Origin: Streptomyces sp. B1I3
Lineage (GTDB): Bacteria > Actinomycetota > Actinomycetes > Streptomycetales > Streptomycetaceae
Assembly: GCF_030816615.1 (NCBI RefSeq)
Contig: NZ_JAUSYD010000001.1
Span: 5,664,501 to 5,728,500 of the forward strand
Reading direction: 5' to 3'
DNA: 64,000 bases
A program made the translations under genes and the position numbers. Below, one piece after another: positions 23,747-32,099 of this stretch. The notes beneath the pieces are model-generated. The model did not search any database and was not told the DNA's origin. It was given only the letters and a program-made list of their open reading frames with translations. How positions within the stretch are numbered: the stretch's first letter is position 1; every line of letters starts with the position of its first letter.

Positions 23747-25291
23747 CTACGAAGCCGAGTCCGACGTCCGGCGCTCCGGTGCGCTGACGGGGGCCGCGAC
23801 CGGCGCCCCTTCCGCTCCGGACCGCGAGGCCGCCAGGGCGTCGTCCGCGCTGCTCGCGAGCAGCACCGGACGCGCGGGGCCCTGCGACGGCAGGAAGGCG
23901 GCCAGCACCAGACCGACCAGCACGGCACCCGTCGCGATCATGAACGAGGTGCGGAAGCCGTCCATGCTCGGTACGTCCACCGCGCCCATCCGCACCGACG
24001 TGTTCGCCAGCACCATGCCGATGACCGCACTCGAGAGCGAGGTGCCGATCGAACGCATCAGTGTGTTCAGGCCGTTGGCCGCACCGGTCTCGGACGCGTC
24101 GACCGCGCCGATGATCAGAGCCGGCAGTGAGGAGTACGCGAGCCCGATACCGGCCCCGAGCACCACCGCGATCACCACGGTCTGCCAGGCGGCACTCATC
24201 AGCCCGAGTCCCGCCCCGTAACCGATCGCGATGACGAGCATGCCGAGCATGAGGGTGGTCTTGGGGCCACGGCGGGCGGAGAGCCTGGCGTACAGCGGGG
24301 CCACGAACATCATCGTCAGGCCCAGCGGCGCCACGCAGAGGCCCGCCATGACCATCGACTGTCCGAGCCCGTAGCCGGTCGAGGTGGGCAGCTGGAGCAG
24401 TTGCGGCAGAACCAGGGACACGGCGTAGAAGGCGACCCCGACCATGATCGAGACCAGGTTGGTGAGGAGCACCTCGCGGCGGACGCTGGTGCGCAGGTCG
24501 ACCAGCGGCGCCGGGCTCCGCAGCTCGAAGAGCCCCCACAGCACCAGGATCAGCAGCGACGCCCCGAACAGCCCGAGGGTCGTGGGCGAGGACCAGCCCC
24601 AGTCCCCGCCCTTGGTGACGGGGAGCAGCAGGCAGACCAGCCCGAGGGAGAGGCCCAGCGCCCCCACGACGTCGAAGCGCCCGGGGGCGCGCAGGGCGGA
24701 CTCCGGTACGACGAGGAGGGTGAGACCCATGGCCAGCACCCCGAGCGCGGCCGAGGCCATGAACAGCGCGTGCCAGTCGGCGTGCTGGGCGATGACCGCG
24801 GCGGCGGGGAGTGCGAGTCCGCCACCCACCCCGATCGACGAGCTCATGAGAGCCATCGCCGAGCCCAGCTTCTCGCGCGGCAGCACATCGCGCATGATGC
24901 CGATGCCCAGCGGGATGGCGCCCATGGCGAAGCCCTGCAGCGCACGCCCGGTGATCATGATCACGAGGTCGTCGGTGGTGGCACAGATCAGCGAGCCGAT
25001 CACCATCACGGCGAGGCTGGCCAGGAGCATCCGGCGCTTGCCGTACAGGTCACCGAGCCGCCCCATGATCGGGGTCGAGACGGCTCCGGCCAGCAGGGTG
25101 GCGGTCATCACCCACGTCGCGTCGGCCGGGGCGGTGCCCAGCAGCGCGGGCAGGTCCTTGATGACGGGGACGAGCAGGGTCTGCATCACCGCGACGGTGA
25201 TCCCCGCGAACGCGAGCACGGGGACGATGCCACGGCCGCCGCGTGGACCGGGGAGCTCTCCGGCGTGCTGTTCGTTCGTCGTCCGTTGCAT
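23747..25291 (-). CDS. MFS transporter, DHA2 (14-TM) drug/proton antiporter type
   Basis: This 514-residue permease has 14 predicted membrane segments. MFS signatures are GRLGDLYGKRRMLL (motif A, about 76-89) and the DHA2 motif C-like GVGGGLALPAAAVI. The C-terminal cytoplasmic tail is long and Ala/Ser-rich. It probably exports drugs or metabolites by proton antiport. It is transcribed divergently from a second DHA2 transporter across a 298-bp region that contains a dyad at 25428-25454. No regulator gene is adjacent. Confidence 0.85.
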   Translation of the reverse strand: MQRTTNEQHAGELPGPRGGRGIVPVLAFAGITVAVMQTLLVPVIKDLPALLGTAPADATWVMTATLLAGAVSTPIMGRLGDLYGKRRMLLASLAVMVIGSLICATTDDLVIMITGRALQGFAMGAIPLGIGIMRDVLPREKLGSAMALMSSSIGVGGGLALPAAAVIAQHADWHALFMASAALGVLAMGLTLLVVPESALRAPGRFDVVGALGLSLGLVCLLLPVTKGGDWGWSSPTTLGLFGASLLILVLWGLFELRSPAPLVDLRTSVRREVLLTNLVSIMVGVAFYAVSLVLPQLLQLPTSTGYGLGQSMVMAGLCVAPLGLTMMFVAPLYARLSARRGPKTTLMLGMLVIAIGYGAGLGLMSAAWQTVVIAVVLGAGIGLAYSSLPALIIGAVDASETGAANGLNTLMRSIGTSLSSAVIGMVLANTSVRMGAVDVPSMDGFRTSFMIATGAVLVGLVLAAFLPSQGPARPVLLASSADDALAASRSGAEGAPVAAPVSAPERRTSDSAS

Positions 25292-25427
25292 ACGTGGGGC
25301 CTCCGGGGGCGGGGAAGGAGTGGAACATCACAGGGTCGGACAGGCGGGAACACCCCCGGCAGGCGGCAGCGTCCGCCGGATCGGGGTGGGGACAGCCCCA
25401 CGCCCGGTGCGGACAGTGCCGGTGCAC

Positions 25428-25454
25428 GGAAGTGTGTGCACACTGAACACTTCC
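25428..25454. promoter_or_regulatory. Inverted repeat between two divergent DHA2 transporters
   Basis: The arms GGAAGTGT and ACACTTCC are perfect and separated by 11 bases. A second perfect 10-bp palindrome, GTGTGCACAC, lies inside at 25434-25443. The site is 137 bp from one start and 136 bp from the other. It looks like an operator for a TetR/MarR-type repressor encoded elsewhere. Confidence 0.5.
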
Positions 25455-25589
25455 GCACACGCGAGGTATTCCGGCGAACGGACCTGGAACGCGGGACGTC
25501 CGCGGTCGAGGTCCTACGCCTTCCGGCCGGGTCCCCGCCCGCCCGGAAAACGATGTACGCACCACAGGACGCCTGGGAGGATGACTCCC

Positions 25590-27014
25590 ATGGTTGACGT
25601 CTCCACGCCCACGCGGCTGCCCGCCCGATCGAGGACCCGCACGTGGGCCGTGGTCGCGGCGGCCTGCACCGGCCAGTTCCTGGTTGTCCTCGATGTGTCC
25701 GTCGTCAATGTGGCACTGCCCTCCATGCGAACCGACCTCGGCCTGAGCGCCCCCGGGCTGCAATGGGTCGTCAACGCCTACTCGATCGCCTTCGCCGGCT
25801 TCATGCTGCTCGGCGGGCGAGCAGCGGACATATACGGCCGCAAGAGAATGTTCCTGACCGGGCTCGGCCTCTTCACCGCCGCTTCGCTGGCGGGCGGGCT
25901 CGCCCAGGAGGGCTGGCAGTTGCTGGCCGCCCGTGCCGCACAGGGGCTCGGCGCCGCCGTACTCTCCCCGGCGACGCTCACCATCCTCACCGCCGCCGTG
26001 CCCGAAGGCCCCGCCCGCAGCAAGGCGATCGGCACCTGGATGGCGGTCGGGGCCGGCGGTGGCGCCGCCGGCGGGCTGATCGGCGGGGTGCTCACCGACA
26101 CCCTCTCCTGGCGGTGGGTCCTGCTCATCAACGTGCCGATCGGTGCTCTCGTGCTGACCGGCGCCGCCCTGTGGCTGGCCGAGGGGCGGGCGGGCGACCG
26201 GCGCCGCGTCGACCTGCCCGGCGCGGTCCTCGTCACGGCGGGCCTGGCCACGGTGGCGTACGGCATCGTGCAGACCGAGGCCGCGGGCTGGGGCGCCGCC
26301 GCCACCCTCGTCCCCCTCCTCGGGGGCCTCGCGCTGCTCGGCGTCTTCGTCCTGGTCGAGGCGAGGACGGCGGCCCCGCTGATGCCGTTGCGCGTCCTCG
26401 GGGTGCGGGCCGTCTCGGCGGCGAACGTGTCGATGCTCCTGATGGGGTCGGCGACCTTCTGCATGTGGTACTTCATGACCATGTACGCCCAGAACGTGCT
26501 GGGATACACGCCGTTGGAGGCCGGCCTCGCCCTCATGCCGACCTCCGCTGCCGTCATCATCGGCTCGAAGGCCGCGCCCCGCCTCATGGTGCGGACCGGC
26601 GCGAAGACACTGGCCGTCACCGGCTTCCTCGTCACCGCCGCCGGCTTCGGCTGGCAGTCCACCATGGGCGTGCACGGCTCCTACCTCACCGCGGTCTGCC
26701 TCCCCGGCGTCCTGATGATGGCAGGCGCCGGACTGGCCTCCACCCCGCTGGCCACGCTCGCCACCTCCGGCGCGGCGCCCGGTGACGCCGGTCTCGTCTC
26801 CGGGCTGGTCAACACCTCCCGCACGATGGGCGGTGCGCTGGGTCTGGCGGTGCTCTCGACGGTCGCCGCGGCACGCACCGATGGTTCCACGGCAGCGGCG
26901 GACATCACGGCCGGCTACGCGACGGCCTTCCGTACGGCCACGGGGGTGCTGCTGGCGGGAGTGGTCCTGGTGCTGCTCTGGCTGCCCGGCGAGGGCCGTG
27001 AACAGTCCGGCTGA
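25590..27014 (+). CDS. MFS transporter, DHA2 (14-TM) type
   Basis: This 474-residue permease has 14 predicted helices. The N-terminus contains FLVVLDVSVVNVALPSMRTDLGLS, a hallmark of the EmrB/QacA group. Motif A is GGRAADIYGRKRMF and motif C-like GAGGGAAGGLIGGVLTD. I chose ATG 25590 because GGGAGG ends 9 bases upstream. The ATG at 25581 abuts that Shine-Dalgarno and cannot use it. It is divergent from the DHA2 gene at 23747. The substrate cannot be told from sequence. Confidence 0.86.
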   Translation: MVDVSTPTRLPARSRTRTWAVVAAACTGQFLVVLDVSVVNVALPSMRTDLGLSAPGLQWVVNAYSIAFAGFMLLGGRAADIYGRKRMFLTGLGLFTAASLAGGLAQEGWQLLAARAAQGLGAAVLSPATLTILTAAVPEGPARSKAIGTWMAVGAGGGAAGGLIGGVLTDTLSWRWVLLINVPIGALVLTGAALWLAEGRAGDRRRVDLPGAVLVTAGLATVAYGIVQTEAAGWGAAATLVPLLGGLALLGVFVLVEARTAAPLMPLRVLGVRAVSAANVSMLLMGSATFCMWYFMTMYAQNVLGYTPLEAGLALMPTSAAVIIGSKAAPRLMVRTGAKTLAVTGFLVTAAGFGWQSTMGVHGSYLTAVCLPGVLMMAGAGLASTPLATLATSGAAPGDAGLVSGLVNTSRTMGGALGLAVLSTVAAARTDGSTAAADITAGYATAFRTATGVLLAGVVLVLLWLPGEGREQSG

Positions 27015-27063
27015 CGGCCCGTCCGTACGGTCAGGCCGCGGTGGCGTGCCGCCGGCACCCGGG

Positions 27064-27705
27064 TCAGAGCCAGCCCTGGTGGCGTGCCGCCCGTACCGCC
27101 TCCCCGCGGTTGCGGGTGCCCGTCTTGCCGATGGCCGAGGTGAGGTGGTCGCGTACCGTCCGCTCCGGCAGACGTAACCTCGCCGCGATGTCCGCGGCCG
27201 TCGCCCCGTCCGCCGCCGCGTTCAGCGCGTCGCGCTCCCGGGCGGTCAGCGGGCCGGGGCCCGCACCGAGCGCCGAGGCGGCCAGCGCCGGATCGATCAC
27301 CGTCTCCCCGGTGAGCGCCCGCCGGATCGCCTGCGCGAGATCCCCGACCGGGCCGTCCTTCACCAGGAACCCCACCGCACCCGCCTCCATCGCGCGTCGC
27401 AGGGAGCCGGGCCTGGCGGACGTCGTGAGGATCAGAACCCGGCAGTCCGGAACCTCCTCGCGAAGATCGGCCGCCGCGTCCAAACCGCTGCGGCCCGGAA
27501 GTTCGAGGTCCAGCAGCGCCACGTCGGGGCGGGAGACGAGCGCCGCGTCCACGACCTGGTCGCCGGCCGCGACCTCGGCCACCACCTCGATGTCCGGCTC
27601 CATGCCGAGCACCAGGGCGAGCGCGCTGCGCGTCATGCCGCGGTCCTCGGCGAGCAGCACCCGCACGGATCTGGCCGGCCGGTGCTCCCGTGGCATCTCG
27701 TTCAC
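27064..27705 (-). CDS. Orphan NarL/LuxR-family response regulator (DesR-like)
   Basis: This 213-residue regulator has a receiver domain with phosphoacceptor Asp in VALLDLELPG (about 65), switch Thr in LILTTS, and Lys in FLVKDG (about 117). The C-terminal LuxR helix-turn-helix is PLTARERDALNAAADGATAADIAARLRLPERTVRDHLTSAIGK. It ends RHQGWL, as DesR-type regulators do. Such genes normally follow a sensor kinase gene by a few bases. Here the upstream side is 700 bp of repeats and spacer, so the kinase is missing or unlinked. GTG 27705 and ATG 27696 are both possible starts. Confidence 0.87.
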   Translation of the reverse strand: MNEMPREHRPARSVRVLLAEDRGMTRSALALVLGMEPDIEVVAEVAAGDQVVDAALVSRPDVALLDLELPGRSGLDAAADLREEVPDCRVLILTTSARPGSLRRAMEAGAVGFLVKDGPVGDLAQAIRRALTGETVIDPALAASALGAGPGPLTARERDALNAAADGATAADIAARLRLPERTVRDHLTSAIGKTGTRNRGEAVRAARHQGWL

Positions 27706-27768
27706 GGGCTCAGCGTAGGCCGCGCGGGGCCGTCCGGCGGTGTGGGCCCGTCAGGCACGTCCACCGGC

Positions 27769-27812
27769 GTGTCCACCCGGGTTCCGCCGGGGTGTCCACC
27801 CGGGTTCCGCCG
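27769..27812. repeat. Direct repeat, two 21-bp copies with 23-bp period
   Basis: Two identical copies of GTGTCCACCCGGGTTCCGCC plus G lie at 27769-27789 and 27792-27812. They sit about 65 bp upstream of the response regulator start and could be paired binding sites or slippage products. Confidence 0.7.
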
Positions 27813-27885
27813 TTACGACGAAGCCGCCGTGCGGGCACGGGCACGGGCCCGGGGCCGTCAACGTGCGATGACAAGGGCATGCACC

Positions 27886-28027
27886 GAACGCCGAACGCCG
27901 AACCCCGAAGCCCGAAGCCCGAGCCCGAGCCCGAACACCGAAGCTCGCCCGAACGCCGAACGCCGAACGCCGAACGCCGAACGCCGAACGCCGAACGCCG
28001 AACGCCGAACGCCGAACGCCGAACGCC
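27886..28027. repeat. Heptanucleotide (GAACGCC) tandem array
   Basis: Eleven uninterrupted perfect GAACGCC units run from 27951 to 28027. They are preceded from 27886 by degenerate versions (GAACCCC, GAAGCCC, GAGCCC, GAACACC). The 7-bp period is not a multiple of three, so the array is not selected as protein. It is the longest simple-sequence tract in the window. Confidence 0.9.
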
Positions 28028-28030
28028 GAG

Positions 28031-28060
28031 GGCCGCCACGGCCGTTCGGCCGTGGCGGCC
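28031..28060. terminator. Perfect GC hairpin following the heptanucleotide array
   Basis: The 13-bp arms GGCCGCCACGGCC and GGCCGTGGCGGCC enclose the tetraloop GTTC. CCTTGTCCCC follows. It is a strong factor-independent-type stem without a clear U-tract, between the response regulator and the large unknown gene. Confidence 0.6.
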
Positions 28061-28404
28061 CCTTGTCCCCGTGCGCGGCGTGGTTCAGGCCGCCGCTTCG
28101 CCACCCCCTTCGGAGGGCCGGCGGTGGCGTCCGTGCGGCCGCACGGACACGCTGTCCACCGACGCGCCCCCTCGATGCTTTCCGGAGCCGCCGGCTTCGG
28201 CCCGTCCCGCGTCCGCCACCGGCGGGCGCGTCTGGGTCGTGTCGGTTCGGGCTTCAGACATGTGGGAAGTCACCCCGTTGAAATCGCTTACGTGTGTTCA
28301 CGGGGCCCGCCACCGCCACCCGACGCGGTCACCGTCGGTGCCCGCGTGGAACGGCCGCGTAGCCCGGCCAGGAGTGTAGACCGACCGGTGATCAAGGTCC
28401 GGGC

Positions 28405-30009
28405 CTACCCGGGCGGCGTGCGTCCCGTGAGGGGTGCCTGGCCGAGCGGAACCGGCTTGCACGCAAGGGGAGAGCCCTCCGCCACCGACGGCTCCGCACC
28501 GCCACCGGCGGGCCGGTGCTCCTCTTCCGCCGGTGCCTGCACGAGGGCCACCGCACACGGCGTGCCCTCCTGCGCGTACGGCAGGTGCAGAACTCCCTCC
28601 CGGGTCCAGAACCCCGTCCCGGCCAGCCATCCCTCCGGCGCGGCACACAGATGCAGCCGGCGCCCAAGCGGGCGCCAGAGCCCGACCCAGCTGCCCGTCC
28701 GGCCGTCGATCCGCAGGGCCACCGCACAGCTCTCCGGCATGAGCATCTGGCCCGGCTGTACGGCGAACGGTGTCATGGTCACGCCCGAGGGGTGCAGGCA
28801 CTCCGGGAAGCGCACCGGCAGGCAGCTGCCGAGCACCCCCCAGCCGAGACGGTCGTGACCCGGTGCGTCCGAGCGGATCAGGAGCAGTCCGCTGTCCGCG
28901 TCGGCGAGCAGCAGCCGGTCGTTGCTGTCCGGCGCGATCTGCAGCAGCGGGGTCACCTCGCCGCCCCGCTCCAGGTCCACGGCGACGGCCTTCACCGGGC
29001 CGCCGCCCGGCAACTGGCGGTCCAGGGCGAGAAGCCGGCCCTCACGATCCAGCCACGCGCCGCCCGAACAGCGGCCCGGCACGTCGGCGACGTGTTCGGG
29101 CCCGAAAGCGCCGCCGGCCACGAGCCATACGGCGGTGGAGCGCTCACCGGGGAGCAGGGCGTAGGCACTCATGCCGTCCGGGGACGGTGGGAGCAGGGTC
29201 AGGTCCGTGCATGCGAGGGCGCCCAGGGGGAGTTCGCCGGTACCCGGTCCGGTGGGGTAGAGGAGGGAGAACGCGTGCCGGTCGGCCACCCGCCGACGGA
29301 TCAGGACCCGCCCGTCGGCGAGGGGCAGCACATCGGAGTCGGCCTCCTCCGGCTGATCGAGGGGGAGGGGCACGGCGTACGGCTCGGGGCCGTCGAGGGT
29401 CCACCGCTCGGTGAACCAGGCCGGGTCGGTCCCCCCGGCGGCGGTGCTCCCGGCAGCCGTCGTGAGCCGGGCCGCGTACGAACGGTCGGCGGCGATGGTG
29501 AGGGCCGGCGGCCGGAGACGCCGGGGTGCCTGGGGCCGGGGCCGGCGCCCGGCGCCGGCCCGGGGTGCGCGTGTCACCGGGGCGCCGTCCGCTGCGGGGA
29601 AACCACCCGGGCTGTCGAGGAGGGCATGCGTCAGGGGCCCACCGCGGGCGGCGGAGACGAGGGCCTCGTCCGGGGTCGCGGAGGCGGCGGGCTCGGGGAC
29701 ACCGGCCCGGCCTGCGACGGCGGTCGCGTCGGCCCCGCCGCGTACGGGCTCCGGCCGCGCCGTCCCGATGTACGCGGCCGCCCCGGCGGGCATGGTGGCC
29801 GCGCGGGACCAGCCGGCTCCGGGCGACCTGCCGGGCACGTCCGCGGCTCGGGCTGCCGCGATCCCGTCCGGCACGTCCGACGGGCCACCGGCGGGGGGTC
29901 TCCCGGACTCGGCGGGTGGGTCGGGTTCCGCCGGTTCGGGCGCGATGTCCCCGGTCGTGGCAGTCCCCGTGGATCCGGTGGTCTTGGTCTCGACAGTACA
30001 GCCAGTCAT
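28405..30009 (-). CDS. Unknown protein: disordered N-terminus plus beta-propeller-like domain
   Basis: This 534-residue protein starts at ATG 30009 after a perfect GGAGGTGA 6 bases upstream. The first 170 or so residues are low complexity (Pro, Ala, Gly, Thr) and read like disordered DNA-encoded filler. From about 175 a folded domain begins with FTERWTLDGPEPYAVPLPLDQPEEADSDVLPLADGRVLIRRRV. It then shows repeated blade-like phrases ending in plausible beta strands (DSGLLLIRSDAPGHDRLGW, RTGSWVGLWRPLGRRLHLCA). No signal peptide or membrane segment is visible. I recognise a repeat-propeller style but no named family. It stands alone, with repeats on both sides. Confidence 0.7.
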   Translation of the reverse strand: MTGCTVETKTTGSTGTATTGDIAPEPAEPDPPAESGRPPAGGPSDVPDGIAAARAADVPGRSPGAGWSRAATMPAGAAAYIGTARPEPVRGGADATAVAGRAGVPEPAASATPDEALVSAARGGPLTHALLDSPGGFPAADGAPVTRAPRAGAGRRPRPQAPRRLRPPALTIAADRSYAARLTTAAGSTAAGGTDPAWFTERWTLDGPEPYAVPLPLDQPEEADSDVLPLADGRVLIRRRVADRHAFSLLYPTGPGTGELPLGALACTDLTLLPPSPDGMSAYALLPGERSTAVWLVAGGAFGPEHVADVPGRCSGGAWLDREGRLLALDRQLPGGGPVKAVAVDLERGGEVTPLLQIAPDSNDRLLLADADSGLLLIRSDAPGHDRLGWGVLGSCLPVRFPECLHPSGVTMTPFAVQPGQMLMPESCAVALRIDGRTGSWVGLWRPLGRRLHLCAAPEGWLAGTGFWTREGVLHLPYAQEGTPCAVALVQAPAEEEHRPAGGGAEPSVAEGSPLACKPVPLGQAPLTGRTPPG

Positions 30010-30522
30010 GGTGCGGTCACCTCCGGCGACCGACGCTAGTTTTCGCACGTCCTGCCGGACAACACGAGACATCGCACTTCACACATACGGGTGGCGGCAC
30101 CCCTGTTTCCCTGAGGGGGAGGGGGTGGCTGTGCTGCTGGTGACACGTGTGAAAGGCGCCCTTCCCCGACAATTTTCTCGGGACAGCCCCGGACCGCAGC
30201 AAATGATGGCCCTGCGACGCCGGGATGCCACCGCAGCCGGCCTGGCCGTGGCTGCCGCCCTAGGGCGTGTTTCGAAAGTAGCGTCGTCTGCCCGAAGGGC
30301 AGGCGGGACTTTCGAAACACGCCCTAGCCCTCTCGGTGTACGGCGGCGACCGGCGGGGGCTCTGCGGGAGCGGCGGCCGGTGGCGACAGGAAGGCCGCCG
30401 GGGCGCGGCGCACAGGGAGGAGAGCGCCCAGGTCGTGACGGTCCGTGACGGGCCGGGGCCCGCCCGTGCGCGGTCCGGGCAGCAGGGGCGGTGGGGCACC
30501 CAGGACAGGTAGCCTTTGCCCC
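30010..30522. other. Intergenic region containing one 66-bp palindromic repeat
   Basis: These 513 bases separate the divergent unknown protein and Nif3 genes. The only clear structure is the repeat at 30261-30326. Open frames spanning it are products of the palindrome. Confidence 0.5.
30261..30326. repeat. 66-bp palindromic repeat, copy 1
   Basis: The outer arms TAGGGCGTGTTTCGAAAGT and ACTTTCGAAACACGCCCTA (19 bp, perfect) enclose an inner CTGCCC-GAA-GGGCAG hairpin. It is identical over all 66 bases to the copy at 33359-33424. Here it lies between divergent genes and overlaps no stop codon. Confidence 0.95.
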
Positions 30523-31359
30523 GTGCCCCGTCTGTCTGAAGTCATCGCCGAGCTCGACGCCCTGTGGCCCCCCGAGCGGGCCGAAGGTTGGGACGCGGTC
30601 GGCACGGTCTGCGGTGATCCCGACGCGGAGGTCGACAGGGTCCTCTTCGCCGTCGACCCCGTCAGGCAGATCGCCGACGAGGCCCGCACCCTCGGCGCCC
30701 AGCTGATCGTCACCCACCACCCGCTCTATCTGCGGGGTACGACGACGGTCGCGGCCTCCACCTTCAAGGGCCGGGTCGTGCACGACCTCATCACGCACGG
30801 CATCGCCCTGCACGTCGCGCACACCAACGCCGACACCGCCGACCCCGGGGTCTCCGACGCCCTCGCCGCCGCCCTGGACCTGCGGGTCACCGGCCCGCTC
30901 GTGCCGGACCCCACAGACACCGCGGGCCGCCGCGGTCTGGGCCGGATCTGCGAACTCGACCACCCCGAGACCCTCCGCGACCTCGCCGCCCGCGCCGCCG
31001 CCCGGCTGCCCGCCACCGCGCAGGGCGTCCGGCTCGCAGGCGACCCGGACGCCCTCGTGCGGCGCGTAGCGGTCAGTGGCGGCTCCGGCGACAGCCTCTT
31101 CGACGCCGTGCGCGCCGCGGGCGTCGACGCCTTCCTCACCGCGGACCTGCGCCACCACCCGGCCTCCGAGGCCGTCCAGCACTCGCCGCTCGGCCTGGTC
31201 GACGCCGCGCACTGGGCGACGGAGTGGCCCTGGTGCGAGCAGGCCGCCGCGGAGCTCGACGCGATTTCCGACCGCCACGGATGGGGCCTGCGGGTCCACG
31301 TCTCGAAGCAGGTCACCGACCCCTGGACCACCCACCACTCTTCTGGAGCCCCCAACTGA
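30523..31359 (+). CDS. Nif3-like dinuclear metal-center protein
   Basis: This 278-residue Nif3 family protein starts at GTG 30523. Metal-ligand regions are the N-terminal EGWDAVGTVCGD, QLIVTHHPLY (paired His, about 68-73), HVAHTNADTA and the C-terminal DAAHWATEWPW. The shortened middle region suits the actinobacterial form. Family members bind two metals and have been linked to GTP-cyclohydrolase-like chemistry, but the role is uncertain. It opens a tight cluster with the zinc-ribbon protein (4-bp overlap) and RNase HI/phosphatase, an order conserved in Streptomyces. Confidence 0.87.
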   Translation: MPRLSEVIAELDALWPPERAEGWDAVGTVCGDPDAEVDRVLFAVDPVRQIADEARTLGAQLIVTHHPLYLRGTTTVAASTFKGRVVHDLITHGIALHVAHTNADTADPGVSDALAAALDLRVTGPLVPDPTDTAGRRGLGRICELDHPETLRDLAARAAARLPATAQGVRLAGDPDALVRRVAVSGGSGDSLFDAVRAAGVDAFLTADLRHHPASEAVQHSPLGLVDAAHWATEWPWCEQAAAELDAISDRHGWGLRVHVSKQVTDPWTTHHSSGAPN

Positions 31360-32099
31360 ACGCCGCGCCCGCCGACCAGATCCGACTCCTCGAAGTCCAG
31401 GCCCTCGACGTACGTCTGTCGCAGCTCTCCCACAAGCGCACGTCCCTGCCCGAGCACGCCGAGATCGACTCGCTCAACAACGACCTCGCGCAGCTGCGCG
31501 ACCTGCTGGTCGCCTCGCAGACCGAGGAGAGCGACACCACCCGCGAGCAGACGAAGGCCGAGCAGGACGTCGACCAGGTGCGCCAGCGCGCCGTCCGCGA
31601 CCAGCAGCGGCTCGACTCCGGAGCGGTCTCCTCGCCGAAGGACCTGGAGAGCCTCCAGCGCGAGATCACCTCGCTCGCCAAGCGTCAGGGCGACCTCGAG
31701 GACGTGGTCCTGGAGATCATGGAGCGCCGCGAGTCCGCTCAGGAGCGCGTCGCCGAACTGACCGAGCGTGTCAGCGCCGTGCAGGCCAAGGTCGACGACG
31801 CGACCGCGCGCCGGGACACCGCGACCGCCGAGCTCGACGCCGAGGCCGCCACCGTCGCCAAGGACCGCGAGGTCGTCGCCGGTGCCGTCCCCGCCGACCT
31901 GCTGAAGCTGTACGACAAGCTGCGCGCCCAGCAGGGCGGCGTCGGTGCCGCCCGGCTCTACCAGCGTCGCTGCGAGGGCTGCCGCCTGGAGCTGAACATC
32001 ACGGAGGTCAACGACGTGAAGGCGGCGTCTGCCGACACCGTGCTGCGCTGCGAGAACTGTCACCGCATCCTGGTCCGCACCTCGGAGTCGGGCCTGTAA
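31356..32099 (+). CDS. Zinc-ribbon coiled-coil protein (C4-type)
   Basis: This protein of about 247 residues is mostly a long coiled coil (30-190, e.g. QTEESDTTREQTKAEQDVDQVRQRAV). A C-terminal C4 zinc ribbon with CEGC and CENC knuckles (about 208 and 235) follows. I place the start at CTG 31356, overlapping the Nif3 stop as CTGA, with TGGAG about 8 bases upstream and the conserved NAAPADQIRLLEVQALDVRLSQL immediately after. No ATG or GTG start fits this N-terminus. The family is thought to bind nucleic acid or act in RNA metabolism. Its stop overlaps the next ATG (TAATG). Confidence 0.85.
   Translation: MNAAPADQIRLLEVQALDVRLSQLSHKRTSLPEHAEIDSLNNDLAQLRDLLVASQTEESDTTREQTKAEQDVDQVRQRAVRDQQRLDSGAVSSPKDLESLQREITSLAKRQGDLEDVVLEIMERRESAQERVAELTERVSAVQAKVDDATARRDTATAELDAEAATVAKDREVVAGAVPADLLKLYDKLRAQQGGVGAARLYQRRCEGCRLELNITEVNDVKAASADTVLRCENCHRILVRTSESGL

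Larger units (their letters stand above)
27706..28404. other. 699-bp spacer of repeats with no gene
   Basis: The spacer contains a 21-bp direct repeat (27769-27812), a long heptanucleotide array (27886-28027) and a perfect 13-bp-arm hairpin (28031-28060). The rest has no credible coding frame. Frames across the array translate as repeated PNAERRT in all three phases, which betrays the 7-bp periodicity. This is where a cognate sensor kinase would be expected. Confidence 0.6.

Noticed and set aside
27886..28027. Possible CRISPR array
   Set aside because: Units are 7 bp and contiguous with no unique spacers, and no cas genes are near.
27690..28379. Proteins with repeated PNAERRT in three frames
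   Set aside because: The 7-bp period makes every frame repetitive. No ribosome binding site or conserved domain is present.
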